Positions 37,946 to 47,912 are shown, numbered from the stretch's first letter. The stretch: 64,000 nt of DNA from Patescibacteria group bacterium (GCA_026004455.1 BPJE01000003.1:96698-160697), one strand, 5' to 3'. Notes: generated by a model not told the origin, from the letters alone. Translations and numbers: made by a program.

Positions 37946-39655
37946 ATGAATAATTTTAAAAAGAAATTATTAGAAAAATTAGTAGAAAATAAACAATTAT
38001 CTCAAAATGAGGCCGATCATTATGAAGTATTATCATTACAAAAAAATATTCCTATTGATAAATTATTAATTGAAAAATCATTTATTCCTAAAGAAGAGAT
38101 AATGATAGCTATTGCTCAAGTAAAAAATATTCCTTATGTAAATTTAAATTCACTACCTATTGATTCTCAAGCTGTTGGATTTATTCCAGAAGCAATTGCA
38201 AGAAAATATAATATTCTTCCTTATAAATACGATCAATCAAATTCTACTTTATATATTGCTTCCTCCAATCCAGATGATATAACTTTAATTGATTTTTTAG
38301 AAAAAAAAACTAATAAAAAAATTGTTTTAGCACTAGCCCTTGAAGAAGAGATTAAAAAATATATTAATATTGCTTACAGTCAAGGACTATCTCCTGAAGT
38401 TAAACAAGCATTAAAAGAATATATATCTAAAAATACCATAACAAACAATAATAATTATCAAGTGTCTATAAACGAAGCACCAATTGCTAAAATTGTTTCA
38501 ACAATTGTTGAATTTGCTATAAAAAGTCGAGCGTCAGATATCCATATTGAGCCTGAAGAAAATCGAACAAAAGTCCGCTATCGAATTGATGGTATTTTAC
38601 AAGAAAAATTATCCCTGCCAAAATCAATCCATGAAGCCCTTGTTTCTAGAATAAAAATTTTGTCAGAAATGAAAATTGATGAAAAACGTATTCCTCAAGA
38701 TGGAAGATTTAATTTTAAAGTTGAAAATGAAGAAGTCGATCTTCGTGTTTCAACTTTACCAACAGTTAATGGAGAAAAAATTGTTATGAGATTATTAAAA
38801 AAAACTGGCGGTATACCAGATTTACATGAATTAGGACTTCGTGGACCACAATTAAAAGATGTAGAAGAAGCAATTTCAAAACCTTATGGCATAATTCTTA
38901 TTACTGGCCCAACTGGATCTGGTAAAACTACCACTCTTTATTCAATTTTAAGCCGATTAAATAAACCTAGTGTTAATATTATGACCTTAGAAGATCCTGT
39001 TGAATATCAAATTCCTGGTATTAATCAAGTGCAAATCAATCCTCAGGCTGGCTTAACTTTTGCCACTGGTCTTCGTAGTTTCTTAAGACAAGATCCAAAT
39101 ATTATTTTAGTCGGAGAAATTCGTGATAAGGAAACAACTCAACTAGCCATTCAAGCTGCTTTAACTGGACACTTAGTCTTTTCTACTTTGCATACAAATG
39201 ATTCAGCTACCGCAATACCAAGATTAATTGATTTAGGAGCTGAACCATTTTTAGTCGCTTCTGTTTTAACAGCTGCAATTGCTCAAAGAATTTGTCGAAG
39301 AGTTTGCTCTTATTGCAAAACTCAATATCAACCTGTACAACAAATTCAAGATAATATAAAAACAGTATTAGGTGATCTTCTCCCAAAAAAATATCAAATT
39401 GAACCCATTACTCTTTATAAAGGTGAAGGTTGTCAGGAATGTAATAATACTGGTTATCTTGGTAGAATTGCTATTTTTGAAGTTTTAAAAATTAGCCAAA
39501 CAATCAATCGAATGATTTTACAACAAGAATCAGCAAAAGCAATTGAAACTCAAGCAAAAAAAGAAGGATTAATAATTATGAAACAAGATGGATATTTAAA
39601 AGCGTTAGATGGAATAACTACAATTGAGGAAGTCTTAAGGGTTGCTGAAGTTTAA
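37946..39655 (+). CDS. pilB: Type IV pilus assembly ATPase PilB
   Basis: The 569-residue hexameric ATPase powers pilus extension. Domains: an N-terminal GspE-N-like region (to about residue 150), Walker A GPTGSGKTTTLYSIL, aspartate box LEDPVEYQIPGINQVQ, Walker B DPNIILVGEIRDKETT, histidine box GHLVFSTLHTNDS, and a zinc site of four cysteines (CRRVCSYC and GCQECNNTGY). Start 37946 is chosen because TATATT (37934-37939) ends 6 bases before it; an upstream ATG at 37910 would add 12 residues. Confidence 0.93.
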   Translation: MNNFKKKLLEKLVENKQLSQNEADHYEVLSLQKNIPIDKLLIEKSFIPKEEIMIAIAQVKNIPYVNLNSLPIDSQAVGFIPEAIARKYNILPYKYDQSNSTLYIASSNPDDITLIDFLEKKTNKKIVLALALEEEIKKYINIAYSQGLSPEVKQALKEYISKNTITNNNNYQVSINEAPIAKIVSTIVEFAIKSRASDIHIEPEENRTKVRYRIDGILQEKLSLPKSIHEALVSRIKILSEMKIDEKRIPQDGRFNFKVENEEVDLRVSTLPTVNGEKIVMRLLKKTGGIPDLHELGLRGPQLKDVEEAISKPYGIILITGPTGSGKTTTLYSILSRLNKPSVNIMTLEDPVEYQIPGINQVQINPQAGLTFATGLRSFLRQDPNIILVGEIRDKETTQLAIQAALTGHLVFSTLHTNDSATAIPRLIDLGAEPFLVASVLTAAIAQRICRRVCSYCKTQYQPVQQIQDNIKTVLGDLLPKKYQIEPITLYKGEGCQECNNTGYLGRIAIFEVLKISQTINRMILQQESAKAIETQAKKEGLIIMKQDGYLKALDGITTIEEVLRVAEV

Positions 39656-39674
39656 AAATTTTTAAAATTAATAT

Positions 39675-40739
39675 ATGGACTATCAAAAGTTATTACAAAT
39701 ACTAATTGATAAACAAGGCTCAGATATTCATATCATTCCAAATTATTATCCAACCATAAGAGTTGGAGGAGAACTTTACCAACTAACAACATTAGAAAAA
39801 ATTACTCCAGAAATTTCAGCAAAAATAATTTTAGACTTCTTAAAAGATGAACAAAAAGAACTTCTTTTTTCAAATAAAGAACTGGATTTAGCAATTAGTT
39901 ATAATAATTTTCGTTTTCGCACTAACATATATTTCTCTCAAAATTCACTATGTGCTAGTTTTAGATTAATTCCTTCAATAATAAAAACCCCTGAACAACT
40001 TAATCTGCCAGCAATAATAAGACAAGCTATAGATTTAAGACAAGGATTAGTATTAGTAACTGGACCAACTGGCGAAGGCAAATCAACTACTTTAGCCTCA
40101 ATTATTAATGAAATTAACAAAAAATATGCAAAACACATTATCACTATAGAAGACCCCATTGAATATGTTTATCCATTTTCTAAATCAATTATTTCTCAAC
40201 GAGAACTTTATCAAGATACACATTCTTGGACAGTAGCATTGAAATCAGCCTTACGTGAAGATCCAGATGTAATACTTGTTGGAGAAATGCGAGATTTTGA
40301 CACTGTCTCTCTCGTTTTAACGGCTGCTGAAACTGGTCATTTAGTTTTTTCAACCTTACATACAAATTCAGCTCCAGAGTCTATTGATAGAATTATTGAT
40401 ATTTTTCCTCCTCATCAACAAAATCAAATAAAAAATCAACTCTCATCTGTTTTAAAAATGATCATTACTCAAAGATTATTACCAAAATTAAATAGTCTTG
40501 AAAGAATTCCTGCTGTTGAAATACTAATAAATAATTCTGCTATTGCTTCAACTATTAGGGAGGGAAAAACTTATTTAATAAACAATATTTTAGAAACTTC
40601 GGAAAAAGAAGGTCAGTTGCTTTTTGAAAAAAGCCTTCTTAATTTATATACCGCTGGAATTATTAGTAAAGAAACTGCTTTTTCTTTTGCTATTAGACCC
40701 AAAGAACTAGAAAAGTTTATAAAAATAAAATTAATATAA
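39675..40739 (+). CDS. pilT: Type IV pilus retraction ATPase PilT
   Basis: The 354-residue ATPase powers retraction. It has the PilT-type N domain (KQGSDIHIIPNYYPTIRVGGEL), Walker A GPTGEGKSTTLASI, IEDPIEYVYPFSKSIISQRE, Walker B DPDVILVGEMRDFDTV, and the histidine box GHLVFSTLHTNS. The length and RVGGEL start separate it from PilB. It lies between pilB and pilC with 2 bases to pilC, so the three are one operon. Confidence 0.93.
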   Translation: MDYQKLLQILIDKQGSDIHIIPNYYPTIRVGGELYQLTTLEKITPEISAKIILDFLKDEQKELLFSNKELDLAISYNNFRFRTNIYFSQNSLCASFRLIPSIIKTPEQLNLPAIIRQAIDLRQGLVLVTGPTGEGKSTTLASIINEINKKYAKHIITIEDPIEYVYPFSKSIISQRELYQDTHSWTVALKSALREDPDVILVGEMRDFDTVSLVLTAAETGHLVFSTLHTNSAPESIDRIIDIFPPHQQNQIKNQLSSVLKMIITQRLLPKLNSLERIPAVEILINNSAIASTIREGKTYLINNILETSEKEGQLLFEKSLLNLYTAGIISKETAFSFAIRPKELEKFIKIKLI

Positions 40740-40741
40740 TT

Positions 40742-41944
40742 ATGCTTTTTAAATATCGAGCTGCAAAAGATAATCAAATTGTTGAAAAAAAAATTGAAGC
40801 TAATTCAATTGATGCTGTAGTCGACTATTTGCAACGAAATAACTATATTCCCATATCAATAGAACCAATTAAAATTAAACAAAATATTTTTTTAAATTTT
40901 TTTAATAATAATGTAAATTTTAATGATATTGTTGACTTTACAAGACAGATTGCTATTATGCTTAATGCTGGTTTAACAATAATTGATAGTTTAGAAATTT
41001 TAAAAAAACAAACATTAAAACCAGCAATGCAAAAAATAATTATTGATATTGATAATGAAATTAAAGCTGGAAACTCTTTTTCTTTTGCGTTAAAAAAATA
41101 TAACAAAAATTTTTCTAATCTCTATATTGCTTTAGTTAAATCAGGAGAAGCATCAGGAAAACTTGATGAAATTTTATTAAAACTAGCTGATAATTTGGAA
41201 AAAGAACGAGAGTTTAAAAGTAAATTAAAAGGCGCTTTAATCTATCCTGTGGTAATTTTAATAGCAATGATAATTGTTATGTTTATAATGGTTACTTTTG
41301 TTATACCAAAATTGCTTGATTTATATAAAGATTTTAATGTAACTCTACCATGGACAACTCAATTTTTAATTTTGGTTTCTGATTTTATGGTGAAATTTTG
41401 GCCATTAATGATTGTTTTATGCTTTGTTGGTTTTTATTTTATAAAAAAATATTTGAAAACTGAGATTGGTAAAAGAAATTTTGATCAATTTTTATTAAAA
41501 CTACCAGTTTTTGGTAATATAATTAAAATTTCTTCACTTGTTAATTCAACCAGAACTTTAGCAATCTTAATTGGTGCTGGCGTTTCAATACTTGATTCAT
41601 TAAATATTGTCATTGATACTTCTGATAATTTAATATTTAAAAAAGCATTTAAAAATATTTATAATAAAGTGGAAAAAGGTCAATCTCTTGGAATATCTTT
41701 TGAACAAGAAGAAGTTTTTCCACCAATTTTAGTACAAATGACAATGGTGGGCGAGCAAACTGGTAATCTTGATGATACTTTAATGAGACTTTCAAAATAT
41801 TTTGAATCTGAATCTGAAATTGCTATTAAATCAATGACAACACTTATTGAACCAATGATATTAGTAATTCTTGGACTAGGAGTTGGTTTTTTAGTGATGT
41901 CAGTAATTACACCAATATATAATCTTACAAGTTCTTTTAAATAA
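40742..41944 (+). CDS. pilC: Type IV pilus inner-membrane platform protein PilC
   Basis: The 400-residue membrane platform has two repeated GspF domains (residues about 60-185 and 260-385), each starting with the D-F-T-R-Q-I-A-x-M type signature (DIVDFTRQIAIMLNAGLTI). It has three membrane helices, near residues 165-200, 215-240 and 370-395. The LVKSGEASGKLDEIL and MVGEQTGNLDDTL blocks mark the repeat. Length is normal. Confidence 0.93.
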   Translation: MLFKYRAAKDNQIVEKKIEANSIDAVVDYLQRNNYIPISIEPIKIKQNIFLNFFNNNVNFNDIVDFTRQIAIMLNAGLTIIDSLEILKKQTLKPAMQKIIIDIDNEIKAGNSFSFALKKYNKNFSNLYIALVKSGEASGKLDEILLKLADNLEKEREFKSKLKGALIYPVVILIAMIIVMFIMVTFVIPKLLDLYKDFNVTLPWTTQFLILVSDFMVKFWPLMIVLCFVGFYFIKKYLKTEIGKRNFDQFLLKLPVFGNIIKISSLVNSTRTLAILIGAGVSILDSLNIVIDTSDNLIFKKAFKNIYNKVEKGQSLGISFEQEEVFPPILVQMTMVGEQTGNLDDTLMRLSKYFESESEIAIKSMTTLIEPMILVILGLGVGFLVMSVITPIYNLTSSFK

Positions 41945-41984
41945 CTCTTGACAACTTTTTAAATTTATTTAATAATAAACTTAT

Positions 41985-42494
41985 ATGAAAAAATATAAAT
42001 CTTTTACTCTTATTGAGCTTTTAATAGTAATTGCTCTTCTTGGCTCTTTAGCTGTTGGTCTTTTAGCTGCCCTTGATCCTTTTGAACAATTAAAAAAAGG
42101 AACTGATACTGGTATAAGAAATACTGTTTCTGAACTTCATGGGGCAATTATTAGATATTATGCTATTAGAAATTATATGCCTTGGTGTTCTAATTCCCAA
42201 ACCTGCACAAATCCAAATAAAGCAACAGCTCTGTCACTTGAAAACACCGTTATTAACAATATTATTCAAACAGGTGAGTTAAAACCTAACTTTGTTGAAT
42301 TAGCTGGTGGACAATTAGGAAGCATATATATTACTGGAACAAACGATCCACCTGTTGTTGCTGTTTGTTATAAACCAGTTTCAAAATCTTTTACAAGTAA
42401 TCCAAATACAAAATATAATCAAGACGGTACTCTTTCAACTATTGGATGTCCAACAGGTAATCCAAATGATAATTGTTATTATTGCGTAAAGTAA
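41985..42494 (+). CDS. Type IV pilin-like protein, possible major pilin
   Basis: A 169-residue protein with leader MKKYKSFTLIELLIVIALLG, glutamate at +5 and a hydrophobic helix, then DPFEQLKKGTDTGIRNTVSE and a long globular domain with four or more cysteines (WCSNSQTC and CPTGNPNDNCYYC). It follows pilC by 40 bases on the same strand. A major-pilin role is inferred from position and size only. Confidence 0.8.
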   Translation: MKKYKSFTLIELLIVIALLGSLAVGLLAALDPFEQLKKGTDTGIRNTVSELHGAIIRYYAIRNYMPWCSNSQTCTNPNKATALSLENTVINNIIQTGELKPNFVELAGGQLGSIYITGTNDPPVVAVCYKPVSKSFTSNPNTKYNQDGTLSTIGCPTGNPNDNCYYCVK

Positions 42495-42500
42495 TTTTTA

Positions 42501-42962
42501 ATGAATAAGAAAAAAGCTTTCACTTTACTTGAACTTTTAATAGTAATTATTATTCTTGGAGTTTTATCTTCTTTTATAACAAGTAATTTTCTTATTTCAT
42601 TAAAAAAAGGTAGAGATGCAAGACGAAAAGGTGATTTAGAACAAATTCAGAGAGCTCTTGAACTTTATTACGAAGATAAACGCGCTTATCCAAGTAATAT
42701 TTCTTTTGGACAATCTTTAACTGATACTGAGACAGGAAAAATATATATGAATAAAATTCCAAACGATCCATCTGGAAATAGTTATAAATATGAATCTGAT
42801 GGAACTTATTATAAACTTTATGCCTGTCTTGAAAATAATCAACAAATTTTACCTTATATAAGCAATCCTACAAACTTTACTTGCAATAATTTTTGTAAAA
42901 ACAATCAAGGTAATAATGTTAGGTGTATTTGGGGAGTATCAAGCTCAAATACTAACCCGTAA
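42501..42962 (+). CDS. Type IV pilin-like protein (GspG/PilA type)
   Basis: A 153-residue protein with leader KKKAFTLLELLIVIIILGVL and the same RDARRKGDLEQIQRALELYYED block as the pilins of the minus-strand cluster, so it is a paralogue of those at 36378 and 36847. The C terminus has three cysteines (CNNFCKNNQGNNVRC). It is separated from the upstream pilin by 6 bases. Confidence 0.82.
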   Translation: MNKKKAFTLLELLIVIIILGVLSSFITSNFLISLKKGRDARRKGDLEQIQRALELYYEDKRAYPSNISFGQSLTDTETGKIYMNKIPNDPSGNSYKYESDGTYYKLYACLENNQQILPYISNPTNFTCNNFCKNNQGNNVRCIWGVSSSNTNP

Positions 42963-43148
42963 AAAATCTAAAACTTAAAATTGACCTAAGTTCTAATTAA
43001 CCTAATTGACCTAAAAAAATTTCAATTTTTTCGCCAATTGGCGGATTTTCAGTTTTCAATAAGTTTTTAGTTTTCATTAAAAAATAAATATTCATTGAAA
43101 AATGAAAACTTCAAAATGAAAAATTATTTCCCTTAATTTTTTAATTAC
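42963..43148 (+). repeat. Intergenic spacer of AT-rich repeats with one palindrome
   Basis: No gene. The spacer holds TTGACCTAA-type repeats (about 42981-43013), then the palindrome CGCCAATTGGCG (43032-43043) set in T-rich sequence, then TTTTCAGTTTTCAATAAG and ATGAAAA repeats. It lies between convergent genes. Confidence 0.55.
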
Positions 43149-45233
43149 TTAATTACTTTTAATTTTACTCATTAACTCCAAAGCATCAGAGTAGTCTTTT
43201 TTTAATTTTAAAGATTCATTAATTTCTTTTAAAGCGTTTTTACGGGCTTCTTCTTTAACTAATTTATCTTTTGAGTTTTTAAAAATTAATGAATAATATA
43301 CAGCTAAAGAATAAGGAATTCTTGGATCAGTTGGTGCTATTTTTTTTGCTTGTTTTAAAACCTTAATTCCTTCATATAAATAGTTAATTGTACCAGTTGC
43401 TAAAAAGAAATAATATTGATTTTTTGCTTTAGTTTTTAAATAAAATATATTTTTTTGGGAATTTAATAATGATCTATTATTATAAAAATTACTTATCTTT
43501 ATTAAATCTTGAGCATCTTTATTTTGTTTTTGAAGGCCAGCAATAGCGCTTAAATAAGCTAAATTAAAAGATAATTTATCCTCATATACATGTTCATAAC
43601 GAGTTTGTAATGCTTTATCAAAATAAAAAGCCGCTTTTTGATAATCAGGATTTGACAATTTTGTATAACCATTACCTAATGCATAATAAGTATCAGCTTG
43701 ATAATACTTATAAATTGAAAGTAACAAATAATAACTAATACCTATTAATATTAAAATCAAAAATATTTTATCAAAATTTAACTTTGAAATCTCTAATTTT
43801 TGTTTTTTATCTTTTTCTTTTTTCTCCAAATTTATTATGTTAATAACTAATCCAGGAATAAGATAAAAATATAAATTAATAGTGGTTGTTGAAAAACCAA
43901 AAAAATTAGTAATAAGAATTGTTAAGTAGGCAATTAAAAAGCATAAAAAAAGTGTTTTTTTATCATAATTTTCTTCATCAATTAATTTTTTATTTTTATT
44001 AGATAATTCTGGCTTTAAAAACTGATTAAAAACTAAAAATTGAAAACTAAAAATTAAAATTAAATAAGAAATTAAGCCAAAAAAACCAGTGGTTGCTAAA
44101 TAATTTAAAAACTCATTATGTGCTTTATTATAAATAAAGTCCCATTCAGAGGTATAATTATGAGTCAATGGACGAGTAAAATTATAACTATAAGCAAATG
44201 TCTCAACTCCAGTACCAAAAAAAGGGTATTGTAATCCTAATTTTATTGCTCCTTGCCAAACAATTTTTCTAATATCAGCTGAATCTGTGATATTAACATT
44301 TTTATTTTCTTTTTTTTCTAAATTGTTTTTAAATTGAGTGTTTGATTTTTTAAAAAAAATATTTGATATTTGGTTTTTGGTTTTTTCTATTTTATCTATT
44401 CCAGTATTAAAAAATAAAATCGGTAAAAAAATAATGATTATTAATAATAAAAAATGTTTTTTAAAATAATTCCTTTTATAAAAAAATAACGTCAAAAAAT
44501 AAATAATTAAACCAATAATAACTGCTAATAACGCTGACCTAGAACGACTAAAGATAATAAAAGTAAAATTAAATAATAAATAAATAAAAGTTAATAAATT
44601 TGTTATTTTGGATTGTTTACTTAAAAACCAAAGACCAATAAAAAAATTAACTACCAGATAAGCACCAAACCAATTTGGTTGACCTAAAGTAGAAAATGCT
44701 CGCACATCAGGTTGAAATTGCAAAACTGAGTTATCCCAACAACTATTATCAATAATTGTTCCTTTTGAAACTAAGAAACAAGTAATATCATGACCAAGTT
44801 TTCCTGGAACAGCATATAAAATCACTAAAAAAGAAGATAACAGTAAAATTTTTAAAATAGAATAAGAATCTATTTCATTTGAAACAAAAGCATAATACAA
44901 AACGATATATGAAATAATCGAAACTAATCCGCCATTAAACCGACCATAATAACCAAATAAAGATGTTTGTTTATCGATAGAAAAAACTGTTGATAATATT
45001 TGAGATAATAAAAATAGAAAAATTGGCCAATCCAAAAAACTCTTTTTAATTATTATCTTTTTTGCTAAAATCATTTTTAGAACCCAAAAAAAAGCAATTA
45101 AAACTGTAAAAGTATAAATTAAAAGCATTTTGTTAAACTCAAAAAGCTCTGAAGTGTTAAATAAAAAGAATAAAGGAGTAATCAAAAAAACAAGTTGAAA
45201 CAAAAATTTAATGATATAGTCAATAATTTTCAT
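43149..45233 (-). CDS. O-antigen ligase/Wzy-like membrane protein with C-terminal TPR
   Basis: The 694-residue protein has about twelve membrane helices in its first 500 residues. A large extracytoplasmic loop contains FGTGVETFAYSYNFTRPLTHNY and KAHNEFLNYLATTGFFGLISYL, the Wzy_C signature of O-antigen ligases and bacterial oligosaccharyltransferases. The last 170 residues are soluble tetratricopeptide-like repeats (KAAFYFDKALQTRY). It would transfer or polymerise surface glycans, or glycosylate pilins as PglL/PilO-type ligases do; its position next to the pilus locus makes the latter worth testing. It is divergent from the mreB-like gene with 1 base between the start codons. Confidence 0.8.
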   Translation of the reverse strand: MKIIDYIIKFLFQLVFLITPLFFLFNTSELFEFNKMLLIYTFTVLIAFFWVLKMILAKKIIIKKSFLDWPIFLFLLSQILSTVFSIDKQTSLFGYYGRFNGGLVSIISYIVLYYAFVSNEIDSYSILKILLLSSFLVILYAVPGKLGHDITCFLVSKGTIIDNSCWDNSVLQFQPDVRAFSTLGQPNWFGAYLVVNFFIGLWFLSKQSKITNLLTFIYLLFNFTFIIFSRSRSALLAVIIGLIIYFLTLFFYKRNYFKKHFLLLIIIIFLPILFFNTGIDKIEKTKNQISNIFFKKSNTQFKNNLEKKENKNVNITDSADIRKIVWQGAIKLGLQYPFFGTGVETFAYSYNFTRPLTHNYTSEWDFIYNKAHNEFLNYLATTGFFGLISYLILIFSFQFLVFNQFLKPELSNKNKKLIDEENYDKKTLFLCFLIAYLTILITNFFGFSTTTINLYFYLIPGLVINIINLEKKEKDKKQKLEISKLNFDKIFLILILIGISYYLLLSIYKYYQADTYYALGNGYTKLSNPDYQKAAFYFDKALQTRYEHVYEDKLSFNLAYLSAIAGLQKQNKDAQDLIKISNFYNNRSLLNSQKNIFYLKTKAKNQYYFFLATGTINYLYEGIKVLKQAKKIAPTDPRIPYSLAVYYSLIFKNSKDKLVKEEARKNALKEINESLKLKKDYSDALELMSKIKSN

Positions 45234-45234
45234 T

Positions 45235-46287
45235 ATGTATAATTTTACTAATTTTTTTTCAAAATTTAAAATTCCATTTTTTACTAATTTCGAAGTTTAT
45301 TTTGATTTAGGAACAACTGAAACTAAAATTGCCATTAAAGATAAAGGAATTATTCTTCGAAAACCAACAATCTTAGCATTTAACAATCGCTCAGGAGACT
45401 ATATTTTTTTTGGTACAGAAGCTAAAGAAATTATTGGAAAAACACCTGATTTTATAAAAATAATTAAACCGATCTCAAATGGAGTGATTGTTGATTTTGA
45501 CTCAACTGTTGCTTTAATCAAAAAATATTTAGATCAATCTGTTAATCTTTATTTTAATAATCAAATAATAAAACCAGCGCTAACTGGCATTGCTACTGTA
45601 CCATCAATTGCTACAGAAATAGAACAAAAAGCAGTGACTGAATCTTTATTAAAAGCTGGTTTAACTCAAATATTTTTAATTGAAAAAAGCTTGGCAACTG
45701 CTGCTGGAGCGGGAATTAATATCTTTTCTCATCAACCAGCATTAATTGTTGATATGGGAGGTGGTTTGATTGAGGTTGCTATTGTTGGTAGTGGCGGAAT
45801 CATTAGTGAAAAAACTTTAAAAAATGGTGGAGAAAATATGAATAAATTAATTTACAACTATATATATTTAAAATATGGTGTTGTTTTAGGTGAAGGAACT
45901 TGTGAAGAATTAAAAATAAATTTACTTAATTTTACCGAAGAAGAAAAAATTTTAACAGTGAGAGGAAAATCTCTTGAATCAGGTTTGCCAAAATCAATAA
46001 AAGTAAAAAGTTCTGAAATAAAAGAAGCTCTTTTAAATAGTTTTAATCAAATAGTTGACGCTGTTAAAGAAATTATGGAAAATGCTGCTCCTGAGATTGT
46101 TGATGAAGTTAATAAACAAGGTATTTATTTAACAGGCGGTATGGCGAGAATTAAAGGATTAAATAATTTTTTTAATCAAGAATTAAAAATTAATATTATT
46201 CAAGAAGAAATAAATTATTACGCAACAATTCGTGGTATAATGATATTAGCTAAAAACAAAGAAAAACTTGAAAAAATAATCATTTAG
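45235..46287 (+). CDS. mreB: MreB-like actin-family protein
   Basis: The 350-residue actin-fold protein has phosphate-1 loop YFDLGTTETKIAI, GTEAKEIIGKTP and GVIVDFDSTVALIKKYL (MreB blocks), phosphate-2 loop LIVDMGGGLIEVAIVGSG, and adenosine loop YLTGGMARIKGLNNFF. An extra N-terminal segment of about 20 residues (YNFTNFFSKFKIPFF) could be an amphipathic membrane-binding helix. It probably organises cell-wall synthesis. mreC and mreD are not adjacent; the 16S rRNA gene follows. Confidence 0.8.
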   Translation: MYNFTNFFSKFKIPFFTNFEVYFDLGTTETKIAIKDKGIILRKPTILAFNNRSGDYIFFGTEAKEIIGKTPDFIKIIKPISNGVIVDFDSTVALIKKYLDQSVNLYFNNQIIKPALTGIATVPSIATEIEQKAVTESLLKAGLTQIFLIEKSLATAAGAGINIFSHQPALIVDMGGGLIEVAIVGSGGIISEKTLKNGGENMNKLIYNYIYLKYGVVLGEGTCEELKINLLNFTEEEKILTVRGKSLESGLPKSIKVKSSEIKEALLNSFNQIVDAVKEIMENAAPEIVDEVNKQGIYLTGGMARIKGLNNFFNQELKINIIQEEINYYATIRGIMILAKNKEKLEKIII

Positions 46288-46290
46288 GGG

Positions 46291-46319
46291 TTGATTTTTA
46301 TAAAAAATTGATCTATAAT
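46291..46319 (+). promoter_or_regulatory. Promoter of 16S rRNA
   Basis: TTGATT (46291-46296), a 17-base spacer and TATAAT (46314-46319), starting 3 bases after the mreB-like stop codon. This gives a leader of about 145 bases before mature 16S. It is a separate promoter from that of 23S. Confidence 0.65.
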
Positions 46320-46448
46320 TTATTTTTGATTAAAATATTGTCTTCATTCTATTTTTTGCACTTTGAAAATTTGATTTTATTTGCCAATAAATTTAGTTTC
46401 ATAAAACGGGTTAGGATTTGAGCATCATTAGGTGCTCAATCTTATACA

Positions 46449-46476
46449 ACAGGTATAATCTTTTACCTGTTTTTTT
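46449..46476 (+). terminator. Terminator-like hairpin overlapping the 16S 5' boundary
   Basis: ACAGGTA (46449-46455) pairs with TACCTGT (46464-46470) around an 8-base loop, followed by a run of seven T (46470-46476). AGAGTTTGATCC begins at 46478. This looks like an intrinsic terminator or a processing stem placed at the start of mature 16S. The loop side contains TATAAT, which may be coincidence. Confidence 0.5.
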
Positions 46477-46640
46477 AAGAGTTTGATCCTGGCTCAGGAT
46501 GAACGTTGGCGGCGTGCCTGAGATATGCAAGTCGAGCGGTTCGACGTTACGTCGGACAGCGGCGGACGGCTGAGTAACACGTAGGAACCTACCCGGTTGT
46601 GGACCATAGCTCGCCGAAAGGCGGGGTAATAGTCCATGGT

Positions 46641-46660
46641 TCCCGACTTAATAGTCGGGA
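46641..46660 (+). repeat. TCCCGAC hairpin in 16S rRNA (h10 region)
   Basis: TCCCGACT-TAAT-AGTCGGGA, eight perfect base pairs. Its stem is the same as in the hairpins at 47293 and 47896, although these are different 16S helices. A decayed copy lies at 46913-46930. Confidence 0.7.
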
Positions 46661-47292
46661 TAAAGGGCGTAACTGCTCGCAACCGGATGGGCCTGCGGTC
46701 TATCAGGTAGTTGGTAGGGTAACGGCCTACCAAGCCTATGACGGATAGCTGGCCTGAGAGGGTGGTCAGCCAGAGGGGGACTGAGACACGGCCCCCACTC
46801 CTACGGGAGGCAGCAATCAGGAATAGTCGGCAATGGGCGAAAGCCTGACCGCGCGACGCCGCGTGCGGGAAGAAGCTCGAAAGAGTGTAAACCGCTGTGG
46901 TAGGAGAGGAAGTCCCGACTTAGTCGAGGATTGACAGTACCCTACTAGAAAGGGGCCGCTAACTGCGTGCCAGAAGCGTCGGTAATACGTGGGCCCCAAA
47001 CGTTATCCGGTTTTACTGGGCATAAAGGGTCGTGTAGGTGTCTTTTCAAGTTTTGTCTCAAAGCCTGTGGCTTAACCACAGAAAGGGACAAAAGACTGAA
47101 AAGATAGAGTTATCTTTAGGGGAATCGGAACTCAAGGAGGAGCAGTGAAATGCGTTGATACCTTGGGGAACACCAGTGGCGAAGGCGGATTCCTGGAAGA
47201 TAACTGACACTGAGACACGAAAGCTAGGGGAGCGAAGCAGATTAGAGACCTGCGTAGTCCTAGCCGTAAACGAATGTCTGCTAGCCGCATTT

Positions 47293-47313
47293 ATCCCGAC
47301 TTTACGTCGGGAT
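47293..47313 (+). repeat. ATCCCGAC hairpin in 16S rRNA (region of h26)
   Basis: ATCCCGAC-TTTAC-GTCGGGAT, eight perfect base pairs in a variable region between CGAATGTCTGCTAGCCG and GCGAAGG. Confidence 0.7.
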
Positions 47314-47511
47314 GGGTGTAGCGAAGGAAATCCGTTAAGCAGACCGCCTGGGGAGTACGACCGCAAGGTTAAAACTCAAAGGAATTGGCGGGGAGGCACA
47401 CAACCAGTGGAACATGTGGTTCAATTCGATACAAACCGAAAAACCTCACCAGGGCTTGACATGCTATCGTTTTAGTTCCTTAGAAATAAGGAACGATCCG
47501 CAAGGATGATA

Positions 47512-47543
<32 letters not shown>

Positions 47544-47895
47544 TCCGTGAGGAGTACCCTTAAGTGGGACAACGAGCGCAACCCCTATCTGCTGTTAAAT
47601 CTGTCAGCAGAGACGGTCCTGACATTGTCAGGAAGGAAGGAAGGGCAGACGTCAAGTCAGCATGGTCCTTATGCCCTGGGCTACACACATGTTACAATGG
47701 GATGAGCAGCGAGCTTTGCCAGACGGTAACGTCGAGCAAATCTCTTAAACCATCCCTCAGTGGGGATTGAGGTCTGCAACTCGACCTCATGAACGCGGAA
47801 TTGGTAGTAATCGCGGATCAGTCATGCCGCGGTGAATACGTTCTTGCCTCTTGCACACACCGCCCGTCAAGCCAACAAAGTCGATGGTATTCGAA

Positions 47896-47912
47896 TCCCG
47901 ACTTAGTCGGGA
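47896..47912 (+). repeat. TCCCGAC hairpin at the 16S h44 tip
   Basis: TCCCGAC-TTA-GTCGGGA closes the upper end of the penultimate helix (V9). It repeats the stem found at 46641 and 47293. Confidence 0.7.
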
